From Lachnospiraceae bacterium UBA4260 (GTDB taxonomy: Bacteria; Bacillota; Clostridia; Lachnospirales; Lachnospiraceae): 49,596 nt of DNA. The notes beneath the pieces were generated by a model. It was not told where the DNA came from, searched no databases, and worked only from the letters and a program-made list of their open reading frames with translations. The stretch is taken from contig DGWK01000032.1 of assembly GCA_002395235.1 (NCBI GenBank), positions 1 to 49,596 on the forward strand, in the 5' to 3' direction. This document shows positions 23,977 to 32,331 of this stretch, one piece after another (position 1 is the first letter of the stretch; each line of letters opens with the position of its first letter). A program made the position numbers and the translations under genes.

Positions 23977-24618
23977 ATGAAGATCAACCAGGTAGAGGAA
24001 CTGACCGGCATTTCCAAGAAGAATATCCGCTTCTATGAAGATCAGAAGCTGATCAGCCCGCAGCGCAATTCCGCCAACGGCTACCGCGAGTACTCGATGG
24101 AGGACGTGGCCCTGCTCGGCAAGATCAAGCTTTTCCGCAAGCTGGGCATCCCCATCGAATCGATCCGGAAGATGGAGAGCGGCGAGCAGCAGCTGGACGA
24201 CTGCCTTTACAAAAAAGTGCACGAGCTGAAGGCCGCCCGGCAGAGCGCCGAGCAGATGCAGATCGTCTGTCAGGAAATCCTCTCGAAGCAGGCCCGCTTT
24301 GACAATATTAATTCCGATATCTACCTGGAGGAGATTGAAAGGCTCGAGAAAGGAGGAACGCAGTTCGTGAATGTGGAGCAAAAAGACAAAAAACAGTCCA
24401 CTGTCATTCCGATCATCTTTGCGGGACTCATCGTCCTTTTGATGATCGCGCTGACCGCGCTTGTGTGGTACTTGAATTCGGTCGATCCGGCGCCCTTCGG
24501 CGTGGTACAGGTCATCACACTGGTCGCGCTGGCGGTATGTGCGGGCGTCATTATCGCCTGCAGGGAAAGGATTAAAGAAATAAAAGGAGGAGAATTAGAT
24601 GAAGCTCGCAACTATTGA
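23977..24618 (+). CDS. Membrane-anchored MerR family regulator
   Basis: This 213-residue protein uses the ATG at 23977, preceded by GAGG. Residues 1-70 are a winged helix-turn-helix of MerR type (MKINQVEELTGISKKNIRFY, NGYREYSMEDV), followed by a dimerisation coiled coil to about 125. The C-terminus, instead of a ligand domain, has two membrane helices (IPIIFAGLIVLLMIALTALV and a second around VITLVALAVCAGVIIACRE). This suggests a regulator held at the membrane that senses envelope or lipid state. The ybjQ gene overlaps its end by 20 bases. Confidence 0.88.
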   Translation: MKINQVEELTGISKKNIRFYEDQKLISPQRNSANGYREYSMEDVALLGKIKLFRKLGIPIESIRKMESGEQQLDDCLYKKVHELKAARQSAEQMQIVCQEILSKQARFDNINSDIYLEEIERLEKGGTQFVNVEQKDKKQSTVIPIIFAGLIVLLMIALTALVWYLNSVDPAPFGVVQVITLVALAVCAGVIIACRERIKEIKGGELDEARNY

Positions 24619-24913
24619 GAACTGGCCCGGCAAGAACTACGAGGTTCTGGGCCTGGTAAAGGGAACCGTCGTCCAGAGCAAGAACCTGGGCAAAGACTTT
24701 ATGGCCGGAATGAAGACGCTGGTGGGCGGCGAGATCGTCGGCTACACGGAAATGGTCGCGGAGGCGCGGGCCATCGCCACAAAGCGCATGGTCGACGAAG
24801 CTGAGGCGCTGGAAGCCGACGCCATCATCGGCGTGAGATACGGCTCCTCCTCTGTGATGCAGAGCGCTGCGGAAGTGGTGGCGTACGGGACGGCGATCCG
24901 GTTCGTAGATTAA
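24599..24913 (+). CDS. YbjQ/UPF0145 family protein
   Basis: This 104-residue protein has an ATG preceded by AGGAGG inside the end of merR. It shows the family pattern NYEVLGLVKGTVVQSKNLGKD, a central AEARAIATKRMVDEAEALEADAIIGVRY, and a C-terminal AYGTAIRF. YbjQ proteins form pentamers and are called heavy-metal binding, though the function is poorly known. Co-translation with a membrane MerR regulator suggests that both respond to the same stress. Confidence 0.9.
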   Translation: MKLATIENWPGKNYEVLGLVKGTVVQSKNLGKDFMAGMKTLVGGEIVGYTEMVAEARAIATKRMVDEAEALEADAIIGVRYGSSSVMQSAAEVVAYGTAIRFVD

Positions 24914-24929
24914 GTGTGTCACATCAAAA

Positions 24930-24958
24930 TGTGTCAGTAGATACGTCCCCGTGACACA
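24930..24958 (-). repeat. Family A repeat, single copy plus half-arm
   Basis: A complete copy lies 16 bases after the ybjQ stop. A lone left arm GTGTGTCAC lies at 24914-24922 between the stop and the copy. Confidence 0.85.
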
Positions 24959-24989
24959 AAAGGCCCCCGCCATAATGGCGAGGGGCCTT
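24957..24989 (-). terminator. Terminator of the small lipoprotein gene
   Basis: On the minus strand AAGGCCCC and GCC pair with GGC and GGGGCCTT, followed by TTTTG. It lies downstream of the lipoprotein stop at 25018 and abuts a family A copy. Confidence 0.75.
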
Positions 24990-25017
24990 CCTGTCACCTC
25001 TGTTCAGTCCGAAAACC

Positions 25018-25434
25018 TCACTGCTTCTCAAGCGTGATCCTGACAACGTCGTACTGCTCAGGAACCGCAAACTCTTCCTCGGGGACCACATAGCCCGCCG
25101 CCTTGAGAATGTGAACTGTATATTTGCCGGGGTCAACCTTGAAGGCGGCGCATCCCGTGTCGTCTGTCTTCTGCATCATGCACTGCGTATCGGAGCAGAA
25201 CTGCACGGCCGCACCGACGACCGGCGCGCCTTCCGTGTCCGTGACCAGGATCAGATAGCCGTCATTAAGAGGCGTCACCTCAGCTTCTTTGCCCCCGGCG
25301 TTCCCGGAGTCTCCCGCGTTCTCAGCGGCCTGCGCCTGCTGAGCATTGCTTTTATTGTCCGAAGAACCGCCGCATCCGGTCGCGATCACTGCCACCATTG
25401 CAAGAACAAGTACAAGGCTTACCATCTTTTTCAT
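25018..25434 (-). CDS. Small lipoprotein with Ig-like/carboxypeptidase-regulatory domain
   Basis: This 138-residue protein has a signal peptide with lipobox ATGC followed by GGSS. A low-complexity linker to about residue 52 leads to a beta-sandwich domain with LVTDTEGAPVVGAAVQFC, TDDTGCAAFKV and PGKYTVHILKAAGY, the pattern of carboxypeptidase regulatory-like/CNA-B domains. The domain carries three Cys (around Cys90, Cys95 and Cys105), which may form a disulfide outside the cell. Likely a surface adhesion or stabilising module; no partner gene is adjacent. Confidence 0.85.
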   Translation of the reverse strand: MKKMVSLVLVLAMVAVIATGCGGSSDNKSNAQQAQAAENAGDSGNAGGKEAEVTPLNDGYLILVTDTEGAPVVGAAVQFCSDTQCMMQKTDDTGCAAFKVDPGKYTVHILKAAGYVVPEEEFAVPEQYDVVRITLEKQ

Positions 25435-25622
25435 TTCTGTTTTCTCTTTATTTATTAATAATATGTGTGTTGAAATTGATTAACTTTGTTTGATCTATAT
25501 TTCGATATACGCACCTGCGCGCAAGCATCCATGCACAGTGCGCCAAAATATTGCCCGTCCTGCTTTGCCAAACTTAATGCACGTTCGGCCTGCCTCTGCT
25601 TTGGCAAGATCTGCCGGTCCCG

Positions 25623-26132
25623 TCAAATCCTTCCGATCAGCTTCTGATATACCTCTTCGGCCACCGCCAGCTTGTACATGAGCCGCGATGGCTGCGGCTC
25701 CAGCTCGATGTGGTAAGACTTGATGACAGGCTCGCCGCCCTCTCTCACCCCTATGGCAAAAAATACCTGCCCCGGCTTCGACGCCTCCGGATTGGCGGGG
25801 TCCACATTGCCCATGGTGCCGGTCACCCCGATCCCGATATCCGCTTTATAGGCTCTCATGCAGGCAGCCGCCATGGCTTCCGCCGTCTCCCTGGAGTAAA
25901 CCGTGTACCTTTCGAGTATTTCTGAGGGTACGCCCTGCAATATTTTGGCCTCATTGCAATAGGTGATGAAGGCGCCCTTCAAGACCGCCGAGGAACCTTC
26001 CGTATCCGTGATCAGGGATGCGATCTGGCCTGAGGTCGCGCTCTCCATCGTGGTGATGGTCAGGTTCTTCTCTATGAGAAGCCTGGTCAGAGCTCGATAG
26101 TGCTCGCGGATCGTCTGCTCAGAGTAGTTCAT
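25623..26132 (-). CDS. CinA/PncC family nicotinamide-nucleotide amidase
   Basis: This 169-residue protein, start preceded by AGGAG, is a stand-alone CinA C-terminal domain. It contains LTITTMESATSGQIASLITD (the catalytic Ser region), AFITYCNEAK, and IGVTGTMGNVDPANPEA with the conserved GxTG loop. PncC hydrolyses nicotinamide mononucleotide to nicotinate mononucleotide and ammonia, recycling NAD breakdown products. In this protein the usual TGIAGP reads TGTMGN, so activity might differ. Monocistronic. Confidence 0.88.
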   Translation of the reverse strand: MNYSEQTIREHYRALTRLLIEKNLTITTMESATSGQIASLITDTEGSSAVLKGAFITYCNEAKILQGVPSEILERYTVYSRETAEAMAAACMRAYKADIGIGVTGTMGNVDPANPEASKPGQVFFAIGVREGGEPVIKSYHIELEPQPSRLMYKLAVAEEVYQKLIGRI

Positions 26133-26294
26133 CTCGTTTCTCCTCTCCCGGCCTGTTTTGTAGTTCCAACCGGCCGTATATCATGGTATTATGGTAATGG
26201 TCAGAGCCCGGTGCGTCGGATTGTGCTCGACTCTTAAATCAGAGTTTATGATCGAAATCTGAACCGGGGTTCTTCTTAAAGGGGGTAAAGTATT

Positions 26295-26534
26295 ATGAAT
26301 CGCAACGACAAGCTGCGCCGCAGCAATTTCATCTTAATCGGAATCGTGGTCCTGATGCTGCTCTACGGGATCATAACGCGGATGATGACCGGAGACACTT
26401 CGCTCTACATCTTCGGCATTCCCGTCATCCCGCCCAAGACGACCGAGGAAGAGAACACCGGCAGCGAAGGCAGCCAGGCGCCATCTGAGGATGCGCGCGC
26501 GCTGTTCGAAACGATTGATCAGCTGCTCGGATAA
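26295..26534 (+). CDS. Small single-pass membrane protein
   Basis: This 79-residue protein, start preceded by AAAGGGGG, has a basic N-terminus (MNRNDKLRRSN) and one membrane helix at about 12-27. A short polar stretch containing IFGIPVIPPK and an acidic tail follow. I do not recognise it. A perfect 12-pair hairpin about 100 bases downstream may end its transcript. Confidence 0.65.
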   Translation: MNRNDKLRRSNFILIGIVVLMLLYGIITRMMTGDTSLYIFGIPVIPPKTTEEENTGSEGSQAPSEDARALFETIDQLLG

Positions 26535-26633
26535 TGACGAAAGGGGGACGCCGCGTTAAGCGAAAGGTTTCCATTTCCCCGATGGCTTTGGAATTTATTA
26601 ACCCTGAATATGAGGCATTATGCCTAAACTAAC

Positions 26634-26661
26634 GAGAGGTGTTGCAAATGCAACACCTCTC
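26634..26661. terminator. Perfect 12-pair hairpin between convergent small genes
   Basis: GAGAGGTGTTGC and GCAACACCTCTC pair around AAAT. A T-rich but broken tract follows on the plus strand. It is likely a terminator for the small membrane protein gene, with possible use on the minus strand. Confidence 0.5.
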
Positions 26662-26679
26662 CTATTTCATTTTCTGCAC

Positions 26680-27024
26680 TCATCTCTTCTCGTCGGCCTT
26701 CTTCAATTCCTTCAGCCATTTCACAAGACCTCCGTTCTCGTAAAGAGCTTTCATCTTTCCGAAGCTCCGTCTCTCTTCACTGACAGCCGCAGTAAGAAGT
26801 CCCATAACGCCAAGCCAGCCGACACTGGTCGCGTCGACTTCCGAGAGCGTCATCTTATCAAGATTCACTCCCCTGCTCTTTAATATGTCCCTGTAATACT
26901 TGAGTCCGCATTCAGGATGCTCGTGGTTAAAACCGTAAATGGCATCCTCTATTTTGCTCAGAGTTCTCTCAATATCCTCTCCATTTTCCAGATTAGGAAT
27001 ATATTTAGTCAGTCCTTCAAACAT
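26680..27024 (-). CDS. DUF6508-like protein
   Basis: This 114-residue protein starts after GGAGGGGAG. The front LTKYIPNLENG, the central LSEVDATSVGWLGVMGLLTA and the end NGGLVKWLKELKK match the layout I know from DUF6508 proteins: LTKYIP at the start, an Ala-rich middle helix, and G.(I/L).KWL..LK at the end. These are small cytosolic proteins of unknown role, common in accessory regions. No signal peptide or catalytic motif. Confidence 0.7.
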   Translation of the reverse strand: MFEGLTKYIPNLENGEDIERTLSKIEDAIYGFNHEHPECGLKYYRDILKSRGVNLDKMTLSEVDATSVGWLGVMGLLTAAVSEERRSFGKMKALYENGGLVKWLKELKKADEKR

Positions 27025-27141
27025 ATGCTCCCCTCCTGCTGTTGCACCTTGTAAAGCGAACGCGGGGTCCGCTCTGTTTCTGCGTATTACCCTAACTCTA
27101 TTTTATACCACGGCGGCGCAGATAGCACCCCCATTTTAATC

Positions 27142-27170
27142 GACCTCTGGGGTTCCGTGACCTCTGGGGT
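27142..27170 (+). repeat. Family B repeats, two copies
   Basis: GACCTCTGGGGT occurs at 27142 and 27159, the leftmost members of family B in the window. They lie between the DUF6508-like gene and the terminator of the fermentation operon. Confidence 0.85.
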
Positions 27171-27193
27171 CACGTGACGCACCTCCACAAATG

Positions 27194-27240
27194 GAAAGAC
27201 CTCCCCCTGCATCGGCGCCGATGCGGAAGAAGGTCTCCCG
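27194..27240 (-). terminator. Long hairpin ending the 2-hydroxyacyl-CoA operon
   Basis: On the minus strand AGACCT pairs with AGGTCT, followed by wobble-rich pairs and the perfect inner palindrome GCATCGGCGCCGATGC (27211-27226). The T-run is short (TTTCC), but the position after the last operon gene fits a terminator. Confidence 0.6.
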
Positions 27241-27295
27241 GAAGGAAATGGAAAACAGTGTCTCAGGCAGTGCCTTATCACTGATTTACCTATAT

Positions 27296-27982
27296 TCAGT
27301 TGCTCTCACCAAAGCAGATCTTCTTGACGATCGGCGAGAGCGGTTTTCTCATGATCTCGATCACCTTGCCGGTGACCAGGGCCGCGAGAATCGTGCCCTC
27401 TCTGATGCGGACGCCCGGATCCCTGAAGGGGATCAGGTGCAGGCAAAAGATTGTCAGCAGAACGCCGATCAGAACGACCGCGCAGTCAACGACTGTCTTG
27501 ACCTGCGGGAAGGGCTTCCCGACTTTCTTGGCAATGGCCATCGTCATACCTTCCATAGGCATGGGGACGAGCTCCACGTCCAGATACAGGAAGACACCAA
27601 ATGCCACTAAAACAATACCGATACACTGCATGCCCAGACGACCGATGTACCCTCCGGGGAGAAGGAAATCGCCAACCATCCACTTGGTGAAATTGACAAA
27701 ATAGCCAAAAATCGTGGAGAAGATGATCTGGGTCAGGTTAATCGGGTTAAACTCTTTTCCCAGAAGAATGACCTGCACAAGGATGTAAATACAGAAAACG
27801 ATAGTCACGCAGGTTCCGGGCTGCATTTTCACAATGTCGCTGATGACATACGGAAGAGAGTTGACCGGGGAAATACCCAGGTCGGAATTGGCGGAAAACG
27901 CCACGCCCAATGCCATAAAGAACAAAGCTATGCAATAGAACAGTACTCGGATCCCCCACTGGGGAAGTGTGCTTTTTCTCAT
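27296..27982 (-). CDS. YczE/YitT-like membrane protein at the operon end
   Basis: This protein of about 228 residues has five to six membrane helices. I prefer the ATG at 27982, with GGAG six bases before it, over the ATG at 27994. Features are FMALGVAFSANSDLGISPVNSLPYVIS near the N-terminus and LVPMPMEGMTMAIAKKVGK in the middle, both typical of the YczE/DUF6198 family. Proposed roles of relatives include metabolite export; none is proven. It follows the YkvI-like carrier in the 2-hydroxyacyl-CoA operon and so may move an end product. Confidence 0.82.
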   Translation of the reverse strand: MRKSTLPQWGIRVLFYCIALFFMALGVAFSANSDLGISPVNSLPYVISDIVKMQPGTCVTIVFCIYILVQVILLGKEFNPINLTQIIFSTIFGYFVNFTKWMVGDFLLPGGYIGRLGMQCIGIVLVAFGVFLYLDVELVPMPMEGMTMAIAKKVGKPFPQVKTVVDCAVVLIGVLLTIFCLHLIPFRDPGVRIREGTILAALVTGKVIEIMRKPLSPIVKKICFGESN

Positions 27983-28075
27983 ATTGTTCTCCATGTCCTG
28001 TTCATTTACGGAGGAAGCCCGGTCAGAGCCTCCCCCGCAATGATGAGGAATATAATATGTTATTGGCAGTATAGA

Positions 28076-29251
28076 TTACTCGTCGACTCCAGGCGCCTCA
28101 ATATTGTTTTCTTTCAGATATTTCTTCTGGATCTTCTTGTTTGCAAGATAAATAGCAGGGAAGATCAGCAGAGGCAGGTTGAGGTATCCGAGGATGGTGT
28201 AACCTGTGGATACAAGCTTAACGATACCGATCTTGGAAGCAGCTGCGCATGCGAGCAGCAGTACGACTACAAGAAGGCCGTCCTTAAGAGGAGCTTCTTC
28301 CGTAGGCTTGCGATAGAGCTTGGAGTATCTTGCAACGGCACCGAAGCTGAATCCTACAGCAGTGGAAAGAACAGCGATGAAAACTGTGATAACATACACG
28401 AGCTTCAGGCCGGAGAATCCGAGCGCGTGCAGTGTGCCGTAGAAAGGAAGCGGGTTGGTTGCTGTGTCGAGAACATCGTAATTCTCAAGTGTTGTGGCGG
28501 AAAGGAAGAACAGGGTCAGTACGACGAGCATGAGAGCATTTCCGCAGACACCGATGATAGCGCCGAGTCTTGTGGTCTTGCGATCAGGAAGAGTCGGAGC
28601 GATGGAAGAAATATTACCGATAACGTTAGCCTGGAAGGAAGCATAGATGATGCCGCTCCAGATAGCTCCTAAGAAGCTGGGGTTGATACCGGCAACTTTT
28701 CCGGCGCTTACGTTCGAGAGTGCCTGGCCGAGGTGAAGCTTGCCTGTGGTCGCGCACATGATGATGATGATCGCAAGAACTGCGATAACAAGATACATCA
28801 TGTAAGAAGATGCACGGGCAACAAGCTTTGCACCGTATGCGCAAAGAAGACCTGCGCAGATAATAACGGCGCCTACACCTACCCAGTAGTTCAGGCCGAA
28901 CTGGCTGTTGAGCAGGTTTCCGATTGCGCTGAGGGATCCGCCGAGAGCGGTCAGCATAACGACGATGAAGGAGAAGTCAAGAAGATACACGATCCAATCG
29001 ATTCCCCAGACTTTCTTGGTCCAGTCTGCGTAGTTGTAAGTCTTGTAGATTCTCGAAAACTCTGCTGCGCAGTAAATGCAGTAGCCGAGCAGGCCCATGG
29101 CCAGAATGCTTGCGAGAGCGCCCCAAATTCCGTACTTGACCCAGTAAACGAGGATCTGTGTACCGGATGCTACGCCGGGACCGAAGTGTGTGCCCATCCA
29201 TACGCAGGCCATTCCGATCGCGATTGATAAATTTGACTGTTTCTTATTCAT
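28076..29251 (-). CDS. YkvI-like APC/NSS-fold membrane carrier
   Basis: This 391-residue protein has about ten helices and starts after GGAGG. The first helix carries GMACVWMGTHFGPGVASGTQ, the broken-helix Gly-rich stretch seen in LeuT-fold carriers and in Bacillus YkvI. Being co-transcribed with an acyl-CoA dehydrogenase and a 2-hydroxyacyl-CoA dehydratase, it most likely imports the amino or hydroxy acid substrate or exports the reduced acid. The direction is not shown by sequence. Confidence 0.8.
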   Translation of the reverse strand: MNKKQSNLSIAIGMACVWMGTHFGPGVASGTQILVYWVKYGIWGALASILAMGLLGYCIYCAAEFSRIYKTYNYADWTKKVWGIDWIVYLLDFSFIVVMLTALGGSLSAIGNLLNSQFGLNYWVGVGAVIICAGLLCAYGAKLVARASSYMMYLVIAVLAIIIIMCATTGKLHLGQALSNVSAGKVAGINPSFLGAIWSGIIYASFQANVIGNISSIAPTLPDRKTTRLGAIIGVCGNALMLVVLTLFFLSATTLENYDVLDTATNPLPFYGTLHALGFSGLKLVYVITVFIAVLSTAVGFSFGAVARYSKLYRKPTEEAPLKDGLLVVVLLLACAAASKIGIVKLVSTGYTILGYLNLPLLIFPAIYLANKKIQKKYLKENNIEAPGVDE

Positions 29252-29291
29252 TTTTTCCTCCTTATATATGTGCTTTTACGCATATCTATCA

Positions 29292-29321
29292 CTGCTTACG
29301 GTTTCCCCTGACCGTAAGCAG
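29292..29321 (-). promoter_or_regulatory. Intercistronic hairpin between acyl-CoA dehydrogenase and carrier genes
   Basis: CTGCTTACGGT pairs perfectly with ACCGTAAGCAG (11 pairs, 8-base loop). No T-run follows on the minus strand. It probably acts in mRNA stability or partial termination. Confidence 0.65.
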
Positions 29322-29351
29322 CAACATTCTTAAGGTAGTGGCTTATGCCTG

Positions 29352-30494
29352 TCAGCGAAGCAGTGCTCCGGAAATGACCATCTGCTGTACCTGGGAGCTT
29401 CCTTCATAGATGGAAGTGATGCGGACGTCACGATACAGACGCTCGATCTCGTACTCCTGAGAATAGCCATAGCCGCCGTGCAGCTGCAGAGACTTGTTGA
29501 CGATCTCGATCGCAGCTTCGGTTGTGAAATATTTTGCCATGGAAGCAGCCTTGGTGGCGTCTTCCTTGTTGTCCATGAGCCATGCTGCGTTGTAGACAAG
29601 GTTTCTTGCCGCGTTGAGCTTGGTCTCCATATCCGCCATCATGAATGCCAGAGCCTGGTTCTTGCAAAGAGGCTTGCCGAACTGGATGCGGTTCTTGGTG
29701 TGCTCAACAGCCAGGTCCAGAGCTTCCTGCGCGATGCCCAGTGCCATGGAAGCGACGCCGACACGGCCTACGTTCAGAGTCTTCATAGCGTTGATGAAGC
29801 CCATGTTCTCCTTTCCGAGCAGGCAGTCTGCGGGAACGCGGACATCTTCCAGTACCAGATCGCTGACCGGAACGCCGTGCTGGCCCATCTTCTCCTCGTG
29901 CTTGCCTACGGATACGCCGGGCAGATCCTTGGAGACGATGAAAGCGCTGATGCCCTTTGTGCCCTTATCCGGATCCGTCTTAGCATAGACGATGTGATAA
30001 TCCGCGATGGGAGCCATTGTGATGAAGCACTTTACGCCGTTGAGGATGTAGCTGTCGCCGTCCTTGACTGCCTTTGTCTTGAGGGAGCCCGCATCGGAAC
30101 CTGCGTTGGGCTCGGTCAGAGCGAAGGAGATCTTAATGCTGCCGTCAGCTACGCCGGGAAGATATTTTGCCTTCTGCTCTTCTGTTCCGGACAGAAGGAT
30201 CGGCTGTGTGGACAGAGAGTTCGCGGAAGAGATGAACAGAGTAGCTGTCGCGCACTTCTTAGCGACTTCTTCCATAACACAGACATAGCTGCGCATATCA
30301 AGGCCCAGTCCGCCGTACTCCTCCGGGATCTTCAGGCCGTAGAATCCGAGCTCAGCCATCTCCTGGACGACTTCTTCCGGAAATACGTTGGTCTTGTCGA
30401 TCTCGCCTGCGATGCCGGCCAGTGTGCCTTCCGCAAACTGCTTGGCCATCTCGCGGATTGACTCGTGATCTTCGTTAAAAAATGCACTCTTCAT
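29352..30494 (-). CDS. Acyl-CoA dehydrogenase of the reductive branch
   Basis: This 380-residue protein starts after AAGGAAGG. It has the classic three-domain layout: ALTEPNAGSDAGSLKT (FAD/acyl contact) in the middle, GRVGVASMALGIAQEALDLA, and the C-terminal IYEGSSQVQQMVISGALLR with the catalytic glutamate in IYEG. In Stickland-type pathways this enzyme runs as an enoyl-CoA reductase, turning cinnamoyl- or isocaprenoyl-CoA into the saturated acyl-CoA with electrons from an electron-transfer flavoprotein. EtfA/EtfB are not in this operon, unlike in Clostridioides difficile hadABC-acdB-etfBA. Confidence 0.93.
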   Translation of the reverse strand: MKSAFFNEDHESIREMAKQFAEGTLAGIAGEIDKTNVFPEEVVQEMAELGFYGLKIPEEYGGLGLDMRSYVCVMEEVAKKCATATLFISSANSLSTQPILLSGTEEQKAKYLPGVADGSIKISFALTEPNAGSDAGSLKTKAVKDGDSYILNGVKCFITMAPIADYHIVYAKTDPDKGTKGISAFIVSKDLPGVSVGKHEEKMGQHGVPVSDLVLEDVRVPADCLLGKENMGFINAMKTLNVGRVGVASMALGIAQEALDLAVEHTKNRIQFGKPLCKNQALAFMMADMETKLNAARNLVYNAAWLMDNKEDATKAASMAKYFTTEAAIEIVNKSLQLHGGYGYSQEYEIERLYRDVRITSIYEGSSQVQQMVISGALLR

Positions 30495-30523
30495 AGTTTT
30501 TTTCCTTCCTTTTTGAAATGCCT

Positions 30524-32227
30524 TTATTGTATTGCCTTTAAATAGTTACCCGTTGTTCCTACCGCCTTAAGTCCGTCCGCATCCGCTGCGTTCTTCGCGG
30601 CGATCTCTTTGAGCTCGCCCAGGCGTACCTTTCCGCTCGCTGTCATGGGCAGCTCCCGGAATGTAAAAATATATTTCGGAATCTTGAAATAGGAAAGCCT
30701 TGACCTCAGGAATTTGAGGAGCGCCTCGGCGTCGAGCTGTTTTCCGTCCTCGACGACGATGCAAGCCGCGATCTCCTCCTGTGTGAACACGTTAGGGACG
30801 CCCACGACCTTGACCTCTTTCGTTACTCCGCTCTCGATGATCGCTTTTTCGATCTCGCGGGGGGATATATTCTCCCCGGACCGGATGATCATCTCTTTTC
30901 TTCTGCCTGTGATGCAGATCTCGTCAAATTCATTGAAATACCCGATGTCGCCGGTCTTAAGCCATCCGTCCTCGGTCATGGTCTCCGCCGTCTCCTTGGG
31001 CATCTTGTAATACTCTTTGAAAATATTGAATCCCGCCAGCTCCAGCTCGCCGGGCTTTCCGAATTCTCTCTTTTTTGTCCCGTCGGGATTGACCACCGGA
31101 TCCGCTTCCGAACTCCATCCGACGATCTCGCCGGTGTTAATGTCGCGGACTCTCGCCATCGTGTCCTCATAGAAGGCGCCGCCCGTGACTTCTCCGCTGC
31201 GAAGCGGGTTGTCCCAGTCTGAGAAAGAGCCGCTCGTGGAAGCTTCTGTCATGCCAAAAGAGGGAATCAGGTGCGCCTGCGGGAACCGCCTGCAGATCTC
31301 CTTGAACTCCTCGGTCGTGATGACGCTTCCGCCGATGATGCCGGACCTGAGGGAACTTCCGTCGTATACTTCGTTTCCTTCCTTGCGGACCAGCGCCAGG
31401 TACATGCTGGGAACGCCCAGCATCACTGTGCAGCGGTAATCGCTGATGGCCTCCCAGACCGCCTGTGTCCTGAAGGACGGGACGATGTGCATGGTCATGC
31501 CGACGATGACGCTTCCCGCCAGCGCGGTGTTGAGTCCGAATCCGTGATACATGGCGACGGATACGACCGTCTTGTCATCCGTGGTCCACCGCATGCACTT
31601 CTGCACATGCAGGTTCACATTTACGATCCCGTAGTGCGTCAGCACAACGGGCTTGGCCCTGGACGTCGTGCCGGATGTAAAAATGATGCAGGCGGGCGTC
31701 TGTGCCGACAGAGTCTCGAGATTCTTTCTAACTTCCTCCACCGGAAGGTTCTCCCTGCTTCTCTCCGAGAAATCCCCCGGGCGAAGCCATTTGCCGGCCT
31801 CCCTCTCTTCGATGTGAAGGAAATACCTTACCTTGGGCGTTTTCCTGCGGATCTTCGGGATCATCTCGTCAAAGATGCTGTTTCTGGCCCCCGACCCGTA
31901 GAACACCACTTCCACGTCCGCGCGGTCCAGCTGGTCGATCATCTCGTCTATGCTGTTGGCCGCATTGAGAACGACGACGACCGCACCGATCTTGTAAAGG
32001 GCAAGTACTGCCTGAGCAAAAGCCGGAGAATTCTGGCTCCAGATACCCGCGTGCGTTCCTTTCCGGATGCCGTAGGCCGTCATAAAGCGCGCCGCCAGAA
32101 GATCCGTCACCTCGTCAAATTCCGACCATGTGCAGGTCCAATCCTCAAATTCAATTGCTGTCTGCTGTCCGATACGCGATACCGTCTCCTTGAGGCATCC
32201 GCCGATTGTCTTTTGAACCAGTTCCAT
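30524..32227 (-). CDS. AMP-forming acyl-CoA synthetase
   Basis: This 567-residue protein starts after GGAGG. It is in the ANL superfamily: the P-loop IIFTSGTTSRAKPVVLTH, the central SFGMTEAS motif, GWLKTGDIGYFNE and RRKEMIIRSGENISPREIE, and a catalytic Lys near the C-terminus (TASGKVRLGEL). It would activate a carboxylic acid (aryl, branched or hydroxy acid) with ATP and CoA. In this operon it primes the pathway by making the first CoA thioester that the CoA-transferase then uses as donor. Confidence 0.92.
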   Translation of the reverse strand: MELVQKTIGGCLKETVSRIGQQTAIEFEDWTCTWSEFDEVTDLLAARFMTAYGIRKGTHAGIWSQNSPAFAQAVLALYKIGAVVVVLNAANSIDEMIDQLDRADVEVVFYGSGARNSIFDEMIPKIRRKTPKVRYFLHIEEREAGKWLRPGDFSERSRENLPVEEVRKNLETLSAQTPACIIFTSGTTSRAKPVVLTHYGIVNVNLHVQKCMRWTTDDKTVVSVAMYHGFGLNTALAGSVIVGMTMHIVPSFRTQAVWEAISDYRCTVMLGVPSMYLALVRKEGNEVYDGSSLRSGIIGGSVITTEEFKEICRRFPQAHLIPSFGMTEASTSGSFSDWDNPLRSGEVTGGAFYEDTMARVRDINTGEIVGWSSEADPVVNPDGTKKREFGKPGELELAGFNIFKEYYKMPKETAETMTEDGWLKTGDIGYFNEFDEICITGRRKEMIIRSGENISPREIEKAIIESGVTKEVKVVGVPNVFTQEEIAACIVVEDGKQLDAEALLKFLRSRLSYFKIPKYIFTFRELPMTASGKVRLGELKEIAAKNAADADGLKAVGTTGNYLKAIQ

Positions 32228-32263
32228 TCCGGTACCTCCGGTGAGCTCATTGTGCCGGATCTC

Positions 32264-32285
32264 GCGGGCAGGATGGCCTGCCCGC
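32264..32285 (-). promoter_or_regulatory. Intercistronic hairpin between dehydratase and ligase genes
   Basis: GCGGGCAGG pairs perfectly with CCTGCCCGC around four bases. No T-run follows on the minus strand. It sits about 40 bases before the ligase start. Confidence 0.6.
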
Positions 32286-32331
32286 CTCCGACGCTTTTGA
32301 ATAGATTAGTAATACAGATAGAATCGATTGT

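Noticed and set aside
25435..25622. Coding sequence between the small lipoprotein and cinA
   Set aside because: Open frames are short, without ribosome site or recognisable features.
26133..26294. Small RNA or tRNA in the cinA-membrane protein gap
   Set aside because: No cloverleaf or stable extended structure seen; looks like an ordinary promoter region.
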